In this document: in pieces, positions 42,396 through 50,990 of the stretch
Numbering within the stretch: the first letter of the stretch is position 1
Layout of the letters: every line of letters starts with the position of its first letter
Position numbers and translations under genes: made by a program
The notes under the pieces: model-generated
What the model saw: only the letters and a program-made list of their open reading frames with translations
Database searches by the model: none
What the model was told of the DNA's origin: nothing
Assembly (NCBI RefSeq): GCF_036242395.1
Contig: NZ_CP108458.1
Location: 5,952,001-6,016,000, forward strand
DNA: 64,000 bases
Direction of reading: 5' to 3'
Origin: Kitasatospora sp. NBC_01266
GTDB taxonomy: Bacteria > Actinomycetota > Actinomycetes > Streptomycetales > Streptomycetaceae

Positions 42396-42839
42396 TCAGC
42401 GTCGCCGGTTGCCCAGCACCATGCCGGCCGCGGTGAAGGCGAGCAGGCAGGTCAGACCACCGATCACCACCTGGTTCCAGATCATGCCCCGGGTCGCCGT
42501 GTGCCCCACGGTCACCACCCAGGGGGAGATGATCAGGAACACGCCGATCGCGCCCATCGCCCAGGTCAGCCCGAACATCCGGGCCGGCGCGATGGTGAGG
42601 CAGAGCCCGAGTGCGGCGATCGCGATCCCGAGGATCAGATTGCAGATCACCAGCTCATGGCTGGCGGCACTGAAGTGCACCACATAGGGCGAGATGGCCA
42701 GCCACAGGCCGGCGAGCACGATCAGCCCGTCGACGGCCACACCCTGCGGTCCGTCCATCATGCGCGCGTACCGGGTCCGCATCTCCGCGATGTCCGGATG
42801 GGTGGAGATGTCCTCGGTTCGATGTGAGACGTCGGCCAT
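42396..42839 (-). CDS. SPW-repeat membrane protein
   Basis: 147 residues with four membrane helices. It has two SPW-type motifs: AGLWLAISPYVVHFSA in the first half and GVFLIISPWVVTVGH in the second. This is the duplicated SPW family, found in actinobacteria and alphaproteobacteria. The N-terminal 35 residues are cytosolic and charged. Function is unknown. ATG 42839 has GAAGGAGGCGAGTCGT upstream. A copy of the palindromic element lies 33-68 bp upstream of the start. Confidence 0.88.
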   Translation of the reverse strand: MADVSHRTEDISTHPDIAEMRTRYARMMDGPQGVAVDGLIVLAGLWLAISPYVVHFSAASHELVICNLILGIAIAALGLCLTIAPARMFGLTWAMGAIGVFLIISPWVVTVGHTATRGMIWNQVVIGGLTCLLAFTAAGMVLGNRRR

Positions 42840-42871
42840 ACGACTCGCCTCCTTCGGTGTGCAAGTCCGAT

Positions 42872-42907
42872 CCGCCCCCAGCCGTCGGCTGGGCGGTGCC
42901 CCCATGG
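42872..42907. repeat. Short palindromic element, copy C (intergenic, SPW gene leader)
   Basis: On the minus strand it runs CCATGGGGGCACC ... GCCGACGGCTGGGGGCGG. It differs from copy A (59336-59370) mainly by a few central substitutions and one added base, and shares both ends. It lies between the SPW start and its probable promoter, within the leader. Confidence 0.65.
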
Positions 42908-42968
42908 CCTAACGGTATTATGCGCTTTGTCCTCATTTGATGTATAGCGGTGGGGTTCGGGCATGCGA

Positions 42969-43003
42969 AAGGGCGGCCCGCTCGGATCGAGCGGGCCGCC
43001 CTT
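42969..43003 (-). terminator. Terminator of the fadAB operon
   Basis: A 15-bp perfect stem AAGGGCGGCCCGCTC with loop GGATC, 32 nt past the fadB stop. On the minus strand it is followed by TTTC. Confidence 0.85.
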
Positions 43004-43034
43004 CAGGCGTTCAGACGCTGTCGCGCGCGCGGTC

Positions 43035-45161
43035 TCAGACCGGCACGCTGGCCAGGCCGGGGGCCAGGAACTTCTTGCCGTTCACCCGCTCGGCGACACC
43101 CTCGCGGTCCAGGTACGGGGTGATCCCGCCCAGGTGGAAGGGCCAGCCGGCGCCGGTGATCATGCACAGGTCGATGTCCTGCGCCTCGCCGACCACGCCC
43201 TCGTCCAGCATCAGGCCGATCTCCTGGGCCACGGCGTCCAGCGCCCGGGCCCGGACCTGCTCCTCGGTGAGCGCGCTGTCGCCGAAGGAGAGCAGCTCCA
43301 GCACCTCGGGGTCGAGGACCTGCTTGCCGTCCTGCCAGATGTAGAAGCCGCGCTTGCCGGCCTTGACCACCTTGGCAAGGTTCTCGGAGACGGTGAACCG
43401 CTCCGGGAAGGCGCCGTGCAGGGTCTCCGAGACGTGCAGCGCGATGGCCGGGCCGACCAGCTCGAGCAGCGCGATCGGGGACATCGGCAGACCGAGCGGC
43501 TGGACGGCCGCCTCGACGGTCTCGAACGAGGTGCCCTCGTCGATGATGTTCTGGATCTCGCCCATGAAGCGGGTCAGGATCCGGTTCACCACGAACGCCG
43601 GGGCGTCCTTGGTGAGCACGGCCGTCTTCTTCAGCTTCTTGGCGACCGCGAAGGCGGTGGCCAGCGAGGCGTCGTCGGTCTTCTCGGCCCGGACGATCTC
43701 CAGCAGCGGGAGGATCGCGACCGGGTTGAAGAAGTGGAAGCCGACCACGCGCTCCGGGTGCTCCAGCTTGGAGGCCATCTCGGAGACCGAGAGCGAGGAG
43801 GTGTTGGTGGCCAGGATGGTGGTCGGCGAGACCACGGCCTCCAGCTCCGCGAGGACGTTCTGCTTGACGCCCATCTCCTCGAACACGGCCTCGATCACGA
43901 AGTCCGCGTCGCCGAACGCCGTCGCCTTGTCCAGGTGACCGCTGACCAGGCCCTTGAGCTTGTTGGCCTTGTCCTGGTTGACCCGGCCCTTGGCCAGCAG
44001 CTTGTCGACCTCGGCGTGCACGTAGCCCACGCCCTTGTCGATCCGCGCCTGGTCGATGTCGGTGAGCACCACCGGCACCTCCAGGCGGCGCGCGAAGAGC
44101 AGCGCCAGCTGGGAGGCCATCAGGCCGGCGCCGACCACGCCGACCTTGCTGACCGGGCGGGCCAGCGACTTGTCCGGCGCGCCGAACGGCTTCTTGGCCC
44201 GGCGCTGCACCAGGTTGAAGGCGTAGATGCCGGCCCGCAGCTCGCCGCCCATGATCAGGTCGGCCAGCGCGGCGTCCTCGGCGTCGAAGCCCTTCTGCAA
44301 GTCGCCGTCCTTGGCGGCGGCCATGATGTCCAGCGCCCGGTAGGCGGCCGGAGCGGCGCCGTGCACCTTGGCGTCGGCGACCGCGCGGCCCCAGGCGATG
44401 CACTGGTCCCAGTTCTCGCCGCGGTCGATCTCCGGGCGCTCGACCACGGTCTCGCCCTTGAGGACCTTGGCGGCCCACAGGATCGACTGCTCCAGGAAGT
44501 CGGCCGGCTCGAAGATCGCGTCCGCGATGCCGAGCTCGAACACCTCCTTGCCCTTGAGCTGCTTGTTCTGGCTCATCGAGTTCTCGATGATGACCTTGAC
44601 CGCGTTGGCGGGGCCGACCAGGTTCGGCAGGATGGTGCAGCCGCCCCAGCCGGGGACCAGGCCGAGGAAGACCTCGGGCAGCGAGAAGGCCGGCGTGCCG
44701 GAGCTGATGGTGCGGTAGGTGCAGTGCAGACCGATCTCCACACCGCCGCCCATCGCGGCGCCGTTGTAGAAGGTGAAGCTCGGCACCGGCAGCGCGGCGA
44801 TCCGCTTGAAGACCTCGTGGCCGCCCTTGCCGATGGCCAGCGCGTCGCCGTGCTCCTTGAGCAGCTCGACGCCCTTGAGGTCGGCGCCGACCGCGAAGAT
44901 GAACGGCTTGCCGGTGATCGCCACAGCGACGATCTTGCCCTCGGCGGCCTCCGCCTCGACCTGGTCCAGCGCCGCGGACAGCTTGAGCAGCGAGCCCGGG
45001 CCGAAGGTGGTCGGCTTGGTGTGGTCGAAGCCGTTGTCCAGGGTGATCAGCGCCAGCTTGCCGGCCTGCAGCGGCAGGTCGAGGTGGCGCACGTGCGCGG
45101 TGGTGACGACCTCGCCGGGGAACAGCTCGGCGCCGCGGGTGAGGAGTTCAGTGGTGCTCAT
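43035..45161 (-). CDS. fadB: Fatty-acid oxidation multifunctional protein (enoyl-CoA hydratase / 3-hydroxyacyl-CoA dehydrogenase)
   Basis: 708 residues. The N-terminal crotonase domain has the oxyanion-hole segment AVAITGKPFIFAVGADLKGV and GAAMGGGVEIGLHCTYR. From about residue 335 the dehydrogenase begins with the NAD motif VGVVGAGLMASQLALLFA. The catalytic VVGFHFFNPVAILPLLEIV and DAPAFVVNRIL follow, then the C-terminal 3HCDH domains. It performs the two middle steps of beta-oxidation. ATG 45161 lies 2 nt after the fadA stop. A GTG at 45167 overlapping that stop (GTGA) with GAGGG upstream is an equally good start. Co-transcribed with fadA. Confidence 0.95.
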   Translation of the reverse strand: MSTTELLTRGAELFPGEVVTTAHVRHLDLPLQAGKLALITLDNGFDHTKPTTFGPGSLLKLSAALDQVEAEAAEGKIVAVAITGKPFIFAVGADLKGVELLKEHGDALAIGKGGHEVFKRIAALPVPSFTFYNGAAMGGGVEIGLHCTYRTISSGTPAFSLPEVFLGLVPGWGGCTILPNLVGPANAVKVIIENSMSQNKQLKGKEVFELGIADAIFEPADFLEQSILWAAKVLKGETVVERPEIDRGENWDQCIAWGRAVADAKVHGAAPAAYRALDIMAAAKDGDLQKGFDAEDAALADLIMGGELRAGIYAFNLVQRRAKKPFGAPDKSLARPVSKVGVVGAGLMASQLALLFARRLEVPVVLTDIDQARIDKGVGYVHAEVDKLLAKGRVNQDKANKLKGLVSGHLDKATAFGDADFVIEAVFEEMGVKQNVLAELEAVVSPTTILATNTSSLSVSEMASKLEHPERVVGFHFFNPVAILPLLEIVRAEKTDDASLATAFAVAKKLKKTAVLTKDAPAFVVNRILTRFMGEIQNIIDEGTSFETVEAAVQPLGLPMSPIALLELVGPAIALHVSETLHGAFPERFTVSENLAKVVKAGKRGFYIWQDGKQVLDPEVLELLSFGDSALTEEQVRARALDAVAQEIGLMLDEGVVGEAQDIDLCMITGAGWPFHLGGITPYLDREGVAERVNGKKFLAPGLASVPV

Positions 45162-45163
45162 GA

Positions 45164-46408
45164 TCACTTACCACCCTCGAACTCGGTCGACTCTGTCGCT
45201 CCGCTCCAATGCGGGTTCTCCCAGATGACGGTCGCGCCCATGCCGAAGCCGACGCACATGGTGGTCAGGCCGTAGCGGATGTCCGGGCGCTGCTCGAAGC
45301 GGTGGGCCAGCTGGTTCATCAGGCGCACGCCCGAGGAGGCCAGCGGGTGGCCGTAGGCGATCGCGCCGCCGAACGGGTTGACCCGCTCGTCGTCGTCGGC
45401 GATGCCGTAGTGGTCCAGGAAGGCCAGCACCTGCACGGCGAAGGCCTCGTTGACCTCGAACGCGCCGATGTCCTCGATCGTCAGACCGGCCTTGGCCAGC
45501 GCCTTCTCGGTGGCCGGCACCGGACCGATGCCCATCACCTCGGGCTCGACGCCGGCGAAGGCGAAGTCGACCAGGCGCATCTTGATCGGCAGGCCGAGCT
45601 CCTCGGCGACCTCCTCGGCGGCCAGCAGCGAGGCGGTGGCGCCGTCGTTGAGACCGGCCGAGTTGCCCGCGGTGATGTTGCCGTGCGGGCGGAACGGGGT
45701 CTTCAGGTTCGCCAGCGACTCCATCGTGGTGCCCGGGCGCATCGGCTCGTCCGTGGTCGCCAGGCCCCAGCCGGTCTCGCCGACCTCGGGGTTGGTGTTG
45801 CGGATCGCGATCGGCACCAGGTCCGGCTGGATGTCGCCGTTGGCGTAGGCCTTGGCGGCCTTCTCCTGGGAGCGCACCGCGTAGGCGTCGCAGCGCTCCT
45901 TGGTGATGTGCGGGAACCGGTCGTGCAGGTTCTCGGCGGTCATGCCCATGAAGAGGGCGGACTCGTCGACCAGCTTCTCGGAGACGAAGCGGGGGTTCGG
46001 GTCGACGCCCTCACCCATCGGGTGGCGGCCCATGTGCTCGACGCCGCCGGCGACCACGATGTCGTACGCGCCGAAGGCGATGCCGCCCGCGGTGGTGGTG
46101 ACGGCGGTCAGCGCGCCGGCGCACATCCGGTCGATGGAGTAGCCGGGCACGGACTTGGGCAGGCCGGCCAGCATCGCGGCGGTGCGGCCGATGGTCAGAC
46201 CCTGGTCGCCGATCTGCGTGGTGGCCGCGACGGCGACCTCGTCGATCCGCTCGACGGGCAGGTTCGGGTTGCGGCGCACGAGCTCCCGGATGCACTTGAC
46301 GACCAGGTCGTCGGCGCGGGTCTCGTGGTAGATGCCCTTCGGGCCGGCCTTGCCGAACGGGGTGCGGACGCCGTCAACGAAGACGACGTCCCTCGCGGTA
46401 CGAGGCAC
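45164..46408 (-). CDS. fadA: Acetyl-CoA acyltransferase (thiolase)
   Basis: 414-residue thiolase, last step of beta-oxidation. The start motif is VVFVDGVRTPFGKAGPKG. The nucleophilic Cys is in SIDRMCAGALTAV near residue 94. The other catalytic residues are in AIAYGHPLASSGVR (His) and TMCVGFGMGAT (Cys). GTG 46408 is chosen because GGGAGGAGAGCCCCC stands right before it; the frame continues to ATG 46432 without such a site. It forms an operon and presumably a complex with FadB. Confidence 0.95.
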   Translation of the reverse strand: MPRTARDVVFVDGVRTPFGKAGPKGIYHETRADDLVVKCIRELVRRNPNLPVERIDEVAVAATTQIGDQGLTIGRTAAMLAGLPKSVPGYSIDRMCAGALTAVTTTAGGIAFGAYDIVVAGGVEHMGRHPMGEGVDPNPRFVSEKLVDESALFMGMTAENLHDRFPHITKERCDAYAVRSQEKAAKAYANGDIQPDLVPIAIRNTNPEVGETGWGLATTDEPMRPGTTMESLANLKTPFRPHGNITAGNSAGLNDGATASLLAAEEVAEELGLPIKMRLVDFAFAGVEPEVMGIGPVPATEKALAKAGLTIEDIGAFEVNEAFAVQVLAFLDHYGIADDDERVNPFGGAIAYGHPLASSGVRLMNQLAHRFEQRPDIRYGLTTMCVGFGMGATVIWENPHWSGATESTEFEGGK

Positions 46409-46566
46409 GGGGGCTCTCCTCCCAGGGGACATGGCATGGTGCGCAGAGACGCGCTCGCGGGCGAGCAGCGCTGCTTCACCGTCATGCTACTGGTCGGTAA
46501 CCAACTTGCCCAGGGCCGGTCCCCGGTAGCCGGGTGTGTCCCCCGCCACGTGCCGTGATCTGCCCG

Positions 46567-47811
46567 TCAGGCCGCCGACTGCGCCGCCGCCAGGAAGGCC
46601 TCGGCGACCACGGGGGCCACCAGCTCGACCTGCCAGCGCCGCGCGCCCAGCGCCCGCAGCGCGCCGGCCACGGCGGGCGCGGTCGCCTCGGTGGGCGGCT
46701 CCCAGGAGACCCGGCGGATCAGGTCGGGGGTGATCAGGTTCTCGGCCGGCAGGTGGTGCTGCTCGGCCAGCTCGGTCACCGCGGCCCGTGCTCCGGCGAG
46801 CCGGGCGGCGGCCACCGGGTCCTTCTCGGCCCAGGCCCGCGGCGGCGGCGGACCCTCGTGCGGGGCGGCGGCCGGGGGCAGCTGAGCCTCCGGGATCGCC
46901 CGGGCCCGGTCCAGCGCGGCCAGCCAGTGCTCCAGCTGCCGCCGGTGCACTCGGGGGCCGAAGCCCTGCAGGTTCTGCAGCGTCTGCACGGTGGTCGGCA
47001 TGGCCAGGGCGGCCGAGACGATCGCCGCGTCGGAGAGCACCCGCCCGGGGGAGACGTCCCGCTCCTGCGCCTGCTTGTCCCGGGCCTGCCACAGCTCGCG
47101 GACGGCCGCCAGCTGCCGGCGCCGGCGCACCTTGTGCAGTCCCGAGGTGCGCCGCCAGGGGTCCACCCGGGGCGCGGGGCGCGGGGCGGCGGCGATCGCG
47201 GCGAACTCCTCCAGCGCCCAGCCGAGCTTGCCCTGGGCGTCCAGTTCCCGCTCGAGCGCGTCGCGCAGCTCGACCAGCACCTCGACGTCCAGAGCCGCGT
47301 AGCGCAGCCAGGGCTCGGGCAGCGGGCGGGTGGACCAGTCCACCGCCGAGTGCTCCTTGGCCAGCGTGTAGCCGAGCACGCTCTCGGTCATCGGCCCGAG
47401 GCCGACCCGGGCGAACCCGGCGATCCGGCCCGCGAGTTCGGTGTCGAAGAGGCGCTGCGGGCGCATGCCGACCTCGGCCAGGCAGGGCAGGTCCTGGGTC
47501 GCCGCGTGCACCACCCACTCGGCGTCCGCCAGTACGGTGCCCAGGCCGCTCAGGTCGGGGCAGGCGATCGGGTCGATCAGCGCGGTGCCCGCGCCGGCCC
47601 GGCGCAGCTGGATCAGATAGGCGCGCTGCCCGTAGCGGTAGCCGGAGGCCCGTTCGGCATCGACGGCGACCGGTCCGGTCCCGCCGGCGAAAGCCTCGAC
47701 CACGGCCGCCAGCGCGGTTTCGTCCGCCACTACGGGTGGCAGGCCTTCCCGCGGCTCCAGCAGCGGCACCGGGGCGGTCTCTAGGGCGATGGCTTCAGCG
47801 GCGTCGGTCAC
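46567..47811 (-). CDS. rnd: Ribonuclease D family 3'-5' exoribonuclease
   Basis: 414 residues. The DEDD exonuclease residues are visible: Asp and Glu in PVAVDAERASGYRYGQRAYL, Asp in VHAATQDLPCLAEVG, and the YxxxD pair in RYAALDVEVLVELRDAL. An HRDC helical domain follows (AQERDVSPGRVLSDAAIVSA) with an actinobacterial C-terminal extension. It trims the 3' ends of structured RNAs such as tRNA precursors. GTG 47811 follows TTGGGGA. It lies 158 bp upstream of fadA on the same strand. Confidence 0.93.
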   Translation of the reverse strand: MTDAAEAIALETAPVPLLEPREGLPPVVADETALAAVVEAFAGGTGPVAVDAERASGYRYGQRAYLIQLRRAGAGTALIDPIACPDLSGLGTVLADAEWVVHAATQDLPCLAEVGMRPQRLFDTELAGRIAGFARVGLGPMTESVLGYTLAKEHSAVDWSTRPLPEPWLRYAALDVEVLVELRDALERELDAQGKLGWALEEFAAIAAAPRPAPRVDPWRRTSGLHKVRRRRQLAAVRELWQARDKQAQERDVSPGRVLSDAAIVSAALAMPTTVQTLQNLQGFGPRVHRRQLEHWLAALDRARAIPEAQLPPAAAPHEGPPPPRAWAEKDPVAAARLAGARAAVTELAEQHHLPAENLITPDLIRRVSWEPPTEATAPAVAGALRALGARRWQVELVAPVVAEAFLAAAQSAA

Positions 47812-47881
47812 TCCCCAAGGGTACGACGCCCCCCGTCAGGGGGACCCTGCTCGGCGGTCGTCGAGCTGCCCGAAAGCGGGC

Positions 47882-47914
47882 GGCGGCCCGGAGGAAACGT
47901 TCCTCCGGGCCGCC
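47882..47914 (-). terminator. Terminator of the response-regulator gene
   Basis: A 15-bp stem GGCGGCCCGGAGGAA with loop ACG, 10 nt past the stop. Confidence 0.85.
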
Positions 47915-47924
47915 ACGCGGCCAC

Positions 47925-48641
47925 TCAGTGGATGATGCCGGTCCGCAGCGCGACGGCTACCATGCCGGCCCGGTCGCCGGTGCCCAGCTTGCGGGCGATC
48001 CGGGCCAGGTGGCTCTTCACGGTCAGCGCGGACAGGCCCATCGCCACGCCGATCGCCTTGTTCGACTGTCCTTCGGCGACCAGCCGCAGCACCTCGACCT
48101 CACGGCCCGACAGCTCGCGGTAGGCGGCGGGCGCGGCACCCGGAGCCCCGGGCGCACCGCCGGCCCCGGGTGCGCCGAGGTGTCCGGGGGTGCCGGGCAT
48201 CCCCGGGCGGCGCATCCGGCCGGCCAGCCCGGCGGCGCCCAGCGGCAGGCCCGGGCGGCCCGGCATCGCCACGTTGGTCCGGGTGCCGGTGACCACGTAG
48301 CCCTTGACGCCGCCGGCCAGCGCGCTGCGCACCGCGCCGATGTCGTCGGCGGCGGACAGCGCCAGGCCGTTGGGCCAGCCCGCCGCCCGGGTCTCGGCCA
48401 GGATGGTCAGGCCCGACCCGTCCGGCAGGTGGACGTCGGCCACGCAGATGTCGCGCGGGGTGGAGACCCGGGGGCGGGCCTCCGCGATCGAGGAGACCTC
48501 GATGACGTCGCGTACGCCGAGCGCCCACAGATGGCGGGTGACGGTGTTGCGGACCCGGGGGTCGGCGATCACCACCATGGCCGTGGGCTTGGTCGGGCGG
48601 TAGGCGACCACGTTCGCGGGGTGCTCTAGCAGGACCGACAC
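47925..48641 (-). CDS. Orphan NarL/LuxR-type response regulator
   Basis: 238 residues. The N-terminal receiver domain (about 18-120) contains AMVVIADPRVRNTVTRHLW, the presumed phospho-Asp in CVADVHLPDGSGL and the Lys in GGVKGYVV. A Pro/Gly/Ala/Met linker of ~45 residues follows (GMPGTPGHLGAPGAGGAPG). The C-terminal LuxR helix-turn-helix is LSGREVEVLRLVAEGQSNKA plus GLSALTVKSHLARIARKLG. No histidine kinase is nearby. GTG 48641 has AGGAGGCAACG upstream. Its targets are unknown; a developmental role is common for such orphans, but nothing in the sequence shows it. Confidence 0.9.
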   Translation of the reverse strand: MSVLLEHPANVVAYRPTKPTAMVVIADPRVRNTVTRHLWALGVRDVIEVSSIAEARPRVSTPRDICVADVHLPDGSGLTILAETRAAGWPNGLALSAADDIGAVRSALAGGVKGYVVTGTRTNVAMPGRPGLPLGAAGLAGRMRRPGMPGTPGHLGAPGAGGAPGAPGAAPAAYRELSGREVEVLRLVAEGQSNKAIGVAMGLSALTVKSHLARIARKLGTGDRAGMVAVALRTGIIH

Positions 48642-48966
48642 CGTTGCCTCCTGAGGGGAGTGGCGGACGGAACCCCGATGGGCGAAGGAGTCGGAGTGTT
48701 CCGTGTGTGGAAAGGGTCACAGACTGCTTCGGCATCATCCGTGCGCGGCTTTAGCGAATGATCACGATCTGGTGAGCCACAATACGGACAAATTGCGCAG
48801 ACAAAGGGTGCGACATGCCCATGGGTCGTCAGAAGTCGATCAGAAATGGGACGAAACGATCAGCCGTAGCTGGGTAGTTGACGCCCGATCACAGCCGGTG
48901 ATGCCCTGTGAGCAGCCCGGCGACCCGCCCGTGGGCGGTGTGCGGCCCTCGACGGGTCGTCAGCCT
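48642..48966. other. 325-bp intergenic region upstream of the response regulator
   Basis: No gene. About 48720-48870 is clearly poorer in GC than its neighbours and presumably holds the promoter of the response-regulator gene. At 48921-48959 (CGACCCG...CGGGTCG enclosing CCGCCC-GT-GGGCGG) lies a probable terminator for the DUF3000 gene, 7 nt past its stop. Confidence 0.55.
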
Positions 48967-49641
48967 TCAGTGTGAGCGCGGCCGACGTCTGGCGGGCATC
49001 GGGACCACTCCGCCGAGTGACGGCGCGTCGGCTGCGGCCAGGGGCGCGGGAGTGCTCGGGGGCAGCCCGGCGCAGACGCAGAGCAGGTCGGTCCAGGCCG
49101 TCAGGTGCCGCTCGAACCGGCCGTCGGAGGGGGTCCAGGAGGCCCGCAGCTCGATCTCGGTGGACGACGGCCGTTCGGCCAGCGCGCCGAAGTACTGCGA
49201 GGCGCACCTGCTCACCGTGCCGCCCGGCGCGGCGAAGCCGGCACCCTGGGTCTGCAGCGCGTCCATCAGCCAGGCCCAGCCGACCTCGGTCAGCAGCGGG
49301 TCGCCGGCGATCTCCGGCTCCAGCTCGGCCCGGGTCATGGTGACCACCCGGAACTCGCCCTGCCAGGCCTCGGGCCCGGCCGGATCGTGCAGCAGGACGA
49401 AACGCCCGTCGGCCAGCTCCTCGCCGTCCAGCTCCACCTCGGCGGTCACCGCCCAGCTGAACGGGGCCAGTCGGCGCGGCGCCGGCGCGGTGGACAGCCG
49501 CACCTCGGGGCGCGGGCGCACCGCCGTCAGCGCCTCGACCGCACTGCGGAAGGCGTCGACGTGCGGCTCCGCCGCGGGGATCGACGCCGACTCCTTGCTC
49601 GTCCCGCCCTGTTGTGCGGGGTTCCCGCCGACCGCTGCCAT
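48967..49641 (-). CDS. DUF3000 family protein
   Basis: 224-residue cytosolic protein of an actinobacteria-restricted family. Conserved blocks are RPEVRLSTAPAPRRLAPFSW, LHDPAGPEAWQGEFRVVTM, LTEVGWAWLMDAL and ASWTPSDGRFERHLTAWTD. Function is unknown. It is divergent from hemE and separated from it by a 248-bp region with a phased repeat. ATG 49641 is chosen as the first codon giving the conserved N-terminus. Confidence 0.9.
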   Translation of the reverse strand: MAAVGGNPAQQGGTSKESASIPAAEPHVDAFRSAVEALTAVRPRPEVRLSTAPAPRRLAPFSWAVTAEVELDGEELADGRFVLLHDPAGPEAWQGEFRVVTMTRAELEPEIAGDPLLTEVGWAWLMDALQTQGAGFAAPGGTVSRCASQYFGALAERPSSTEIELRASWTPSDGRFERHLTAWTDLLCVCAGLPPSTPAPLAAADAPSLGGVVPMPARRRPRSH

Positions 49642-49774
49642 GAGCTGAAGACTAGGCCCTGTCCTTGGATTACCGGCGGAGCGGCACGCCACCCCGGACC
49701 CCGGTGGCGTGCGGGGTGGCGCGCATCCCGGGCGGATCGGCGGATATCGCCCCGGGCGGCGCCCGAGCAGCCCC

Positions 49775-49838
49775 CCGGACGGCACCGGACAGTTCCTGGA
49801 CAGGTCCTGGACGACCCCTGGACGGCCCTTGGACGATC
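49775..49838. repeat. Six phased ~11-bp direct repeats upstream of hemE
   Basis: Units CCGGACGGCA, CCGGACAGTT, CCTGGACAGGT, CCTGGACGACC, CCTGGACGGCC and CTTGGACGATC run head to tail. The period equals one DNA helical turn. They lie 50-115 bp before the hemE start and could be a multimeric regulator site. Confidence 0.6.
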
Positions 49839-49889
49839 CCACGAGTGGGCCGCGGCGGGGTTCGCGAAAGCGCGTGGGAGGATGACCGG

Positions 49890-50990
49890 GTGAGTGAGAC
49901 GACCGCAGCCCAGCCCGCCGTGCCGACCCCCGCAGTTCCGCCCGCCGCGCGCGGTCGGGCCTATGACTCGGCCTTCCTGCGGGCCTGCCGGCACGAGCCG
50001 GTGCCCCACACCCCGGTCTGGTTCATGCGTCAGGCGGGCCGCTCGCTGCCCGAGTACCTCAAGGTGCGCGAGGGCATCCCGATGCTCGAGTCCTGCATGC
50101 GGCCCGAGCTGGTCAAGGAGATCACCCTGCAGCCGGTGCGCCGGCACAAGGTGGACGCGGCGATCTTCTTCAGCGACATCGTGGTGCCGCTCAAGGCGGT
50201 CGGCATCGACGTCGACATCAAGCCCGGCGTCGGCCCGGTGATCGCCGACCCGATCCGCACCGCCGCCGACCTGCAGCGGCTGCGCCCGCTGGAGCCGGAC
50301 GACGTCCGCTACGTCACCGAGGCGATCGGCCTGCTGGTCGACGAGCTGGGCGAGACCCCGCTGATCGGCTTCGCCGGTGCCCCGTACACGCTGGCCAGCT
50401 ACCTGGTCGAGGGCGGTCCGTCGAAGAACCACGAGCGCACCAAGGCCATGATGTACGGCCAGCCCGAGCTGTGGGCGCAGCTGGTCGACCGGCTGGCCGA
50501 GATCACCGCCGCCTTCCTCAAGGTGCAGATCGCGGCCGGCGTCTCGGCCGTCCAGCTCTTCGACTCCTGGGTGGGCTCGCTGGCGCCGGACGACTACCGA
50601 CGCTCCGTCATGCCCGCCAGCACCAAGGTCTTCGACGCGGTCGCCGACCTCGGCGTGCCCCGGATCCACTTCGGTGTCGGCACCGGCGAGCTGCTCGGCC
50701 TGATGGGCGAGGCCGGCGCCGACGTGGTCGGCGTCGACTGGCGGGTGCCGCTCAACGAGGCGGCCCGCCGGGTCGGCCCCGGCAAGGCGCTGCAGGGCAA
50801 CCTCGACCCGGCGGTGCTCTTCGCGCCGACCCCGGTGGTGGAGACCAAGGCCCGCGAGGTGCTGCACGCGGCCTCGGCGCTGGGCGGCAGCGGCCACATC
50901 TTCAACCTGGGCCACGGCGTGCTGCCGAGCATGGACCCGGACGCGCTCAGCCGCCTGGTCGCCTTCGTGCACGAGGCCAGCGCGCGCTGA
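49890..50990 (+). CDS. hemE: Uroporphyrinogen III decarboxylase
   Basis: 366 residues. It converts uroporphyrinogen III to coproporphyrinogen III. Signatures are TPVWFMRQAGRSLPEYLKVR, AAIFFSDIVVPL, LIGFAGAPYTLASYLVEGG, QLFDSWVGSLAPDDYR and GHGVLPSMDPDALSRLV, with normal length. GTG 49890 has GGGAGG 8 nt upstream. A four-codon mini-frame ATG-ACC-GGG-TGA (49882-49893) ends on the start codon. It is the first gene of hemE-hemY-hemQ, with a one-base overlap to hemY. Confidence 0.97.
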   Translation: MSETTAAQPAVPTPAVPPAARGRAYDSAFLRACRHEPVPHTPVWFMRQAGRSLPEYLKVREGIPMLESCMRPELVKEITLQPVRRHKVDAAIFFSDIVVPLKAVGIDVDIKPGVGPVIADPIRTAADLQRLRPLEPDDVRYVTEAIGLLVDELGETPLIGFAGAPYTLASYLVEGGPSKNHERTKAMMYGQPELWAQLVDRLAEITAAFLKVQIAAGVSAVQLFDSWVGSLAPDDYRRSVMPASTKVFDAVADLGVPRIHFGVGTGELLGLMGEAGADVVGVDWRVPLNEAARRVGPGKALQGNLDPAVLFAPTPVVETKAREVLHAASALGGSGHIFNLGHGVLPSMDPDALSRLVAFVHEASAR

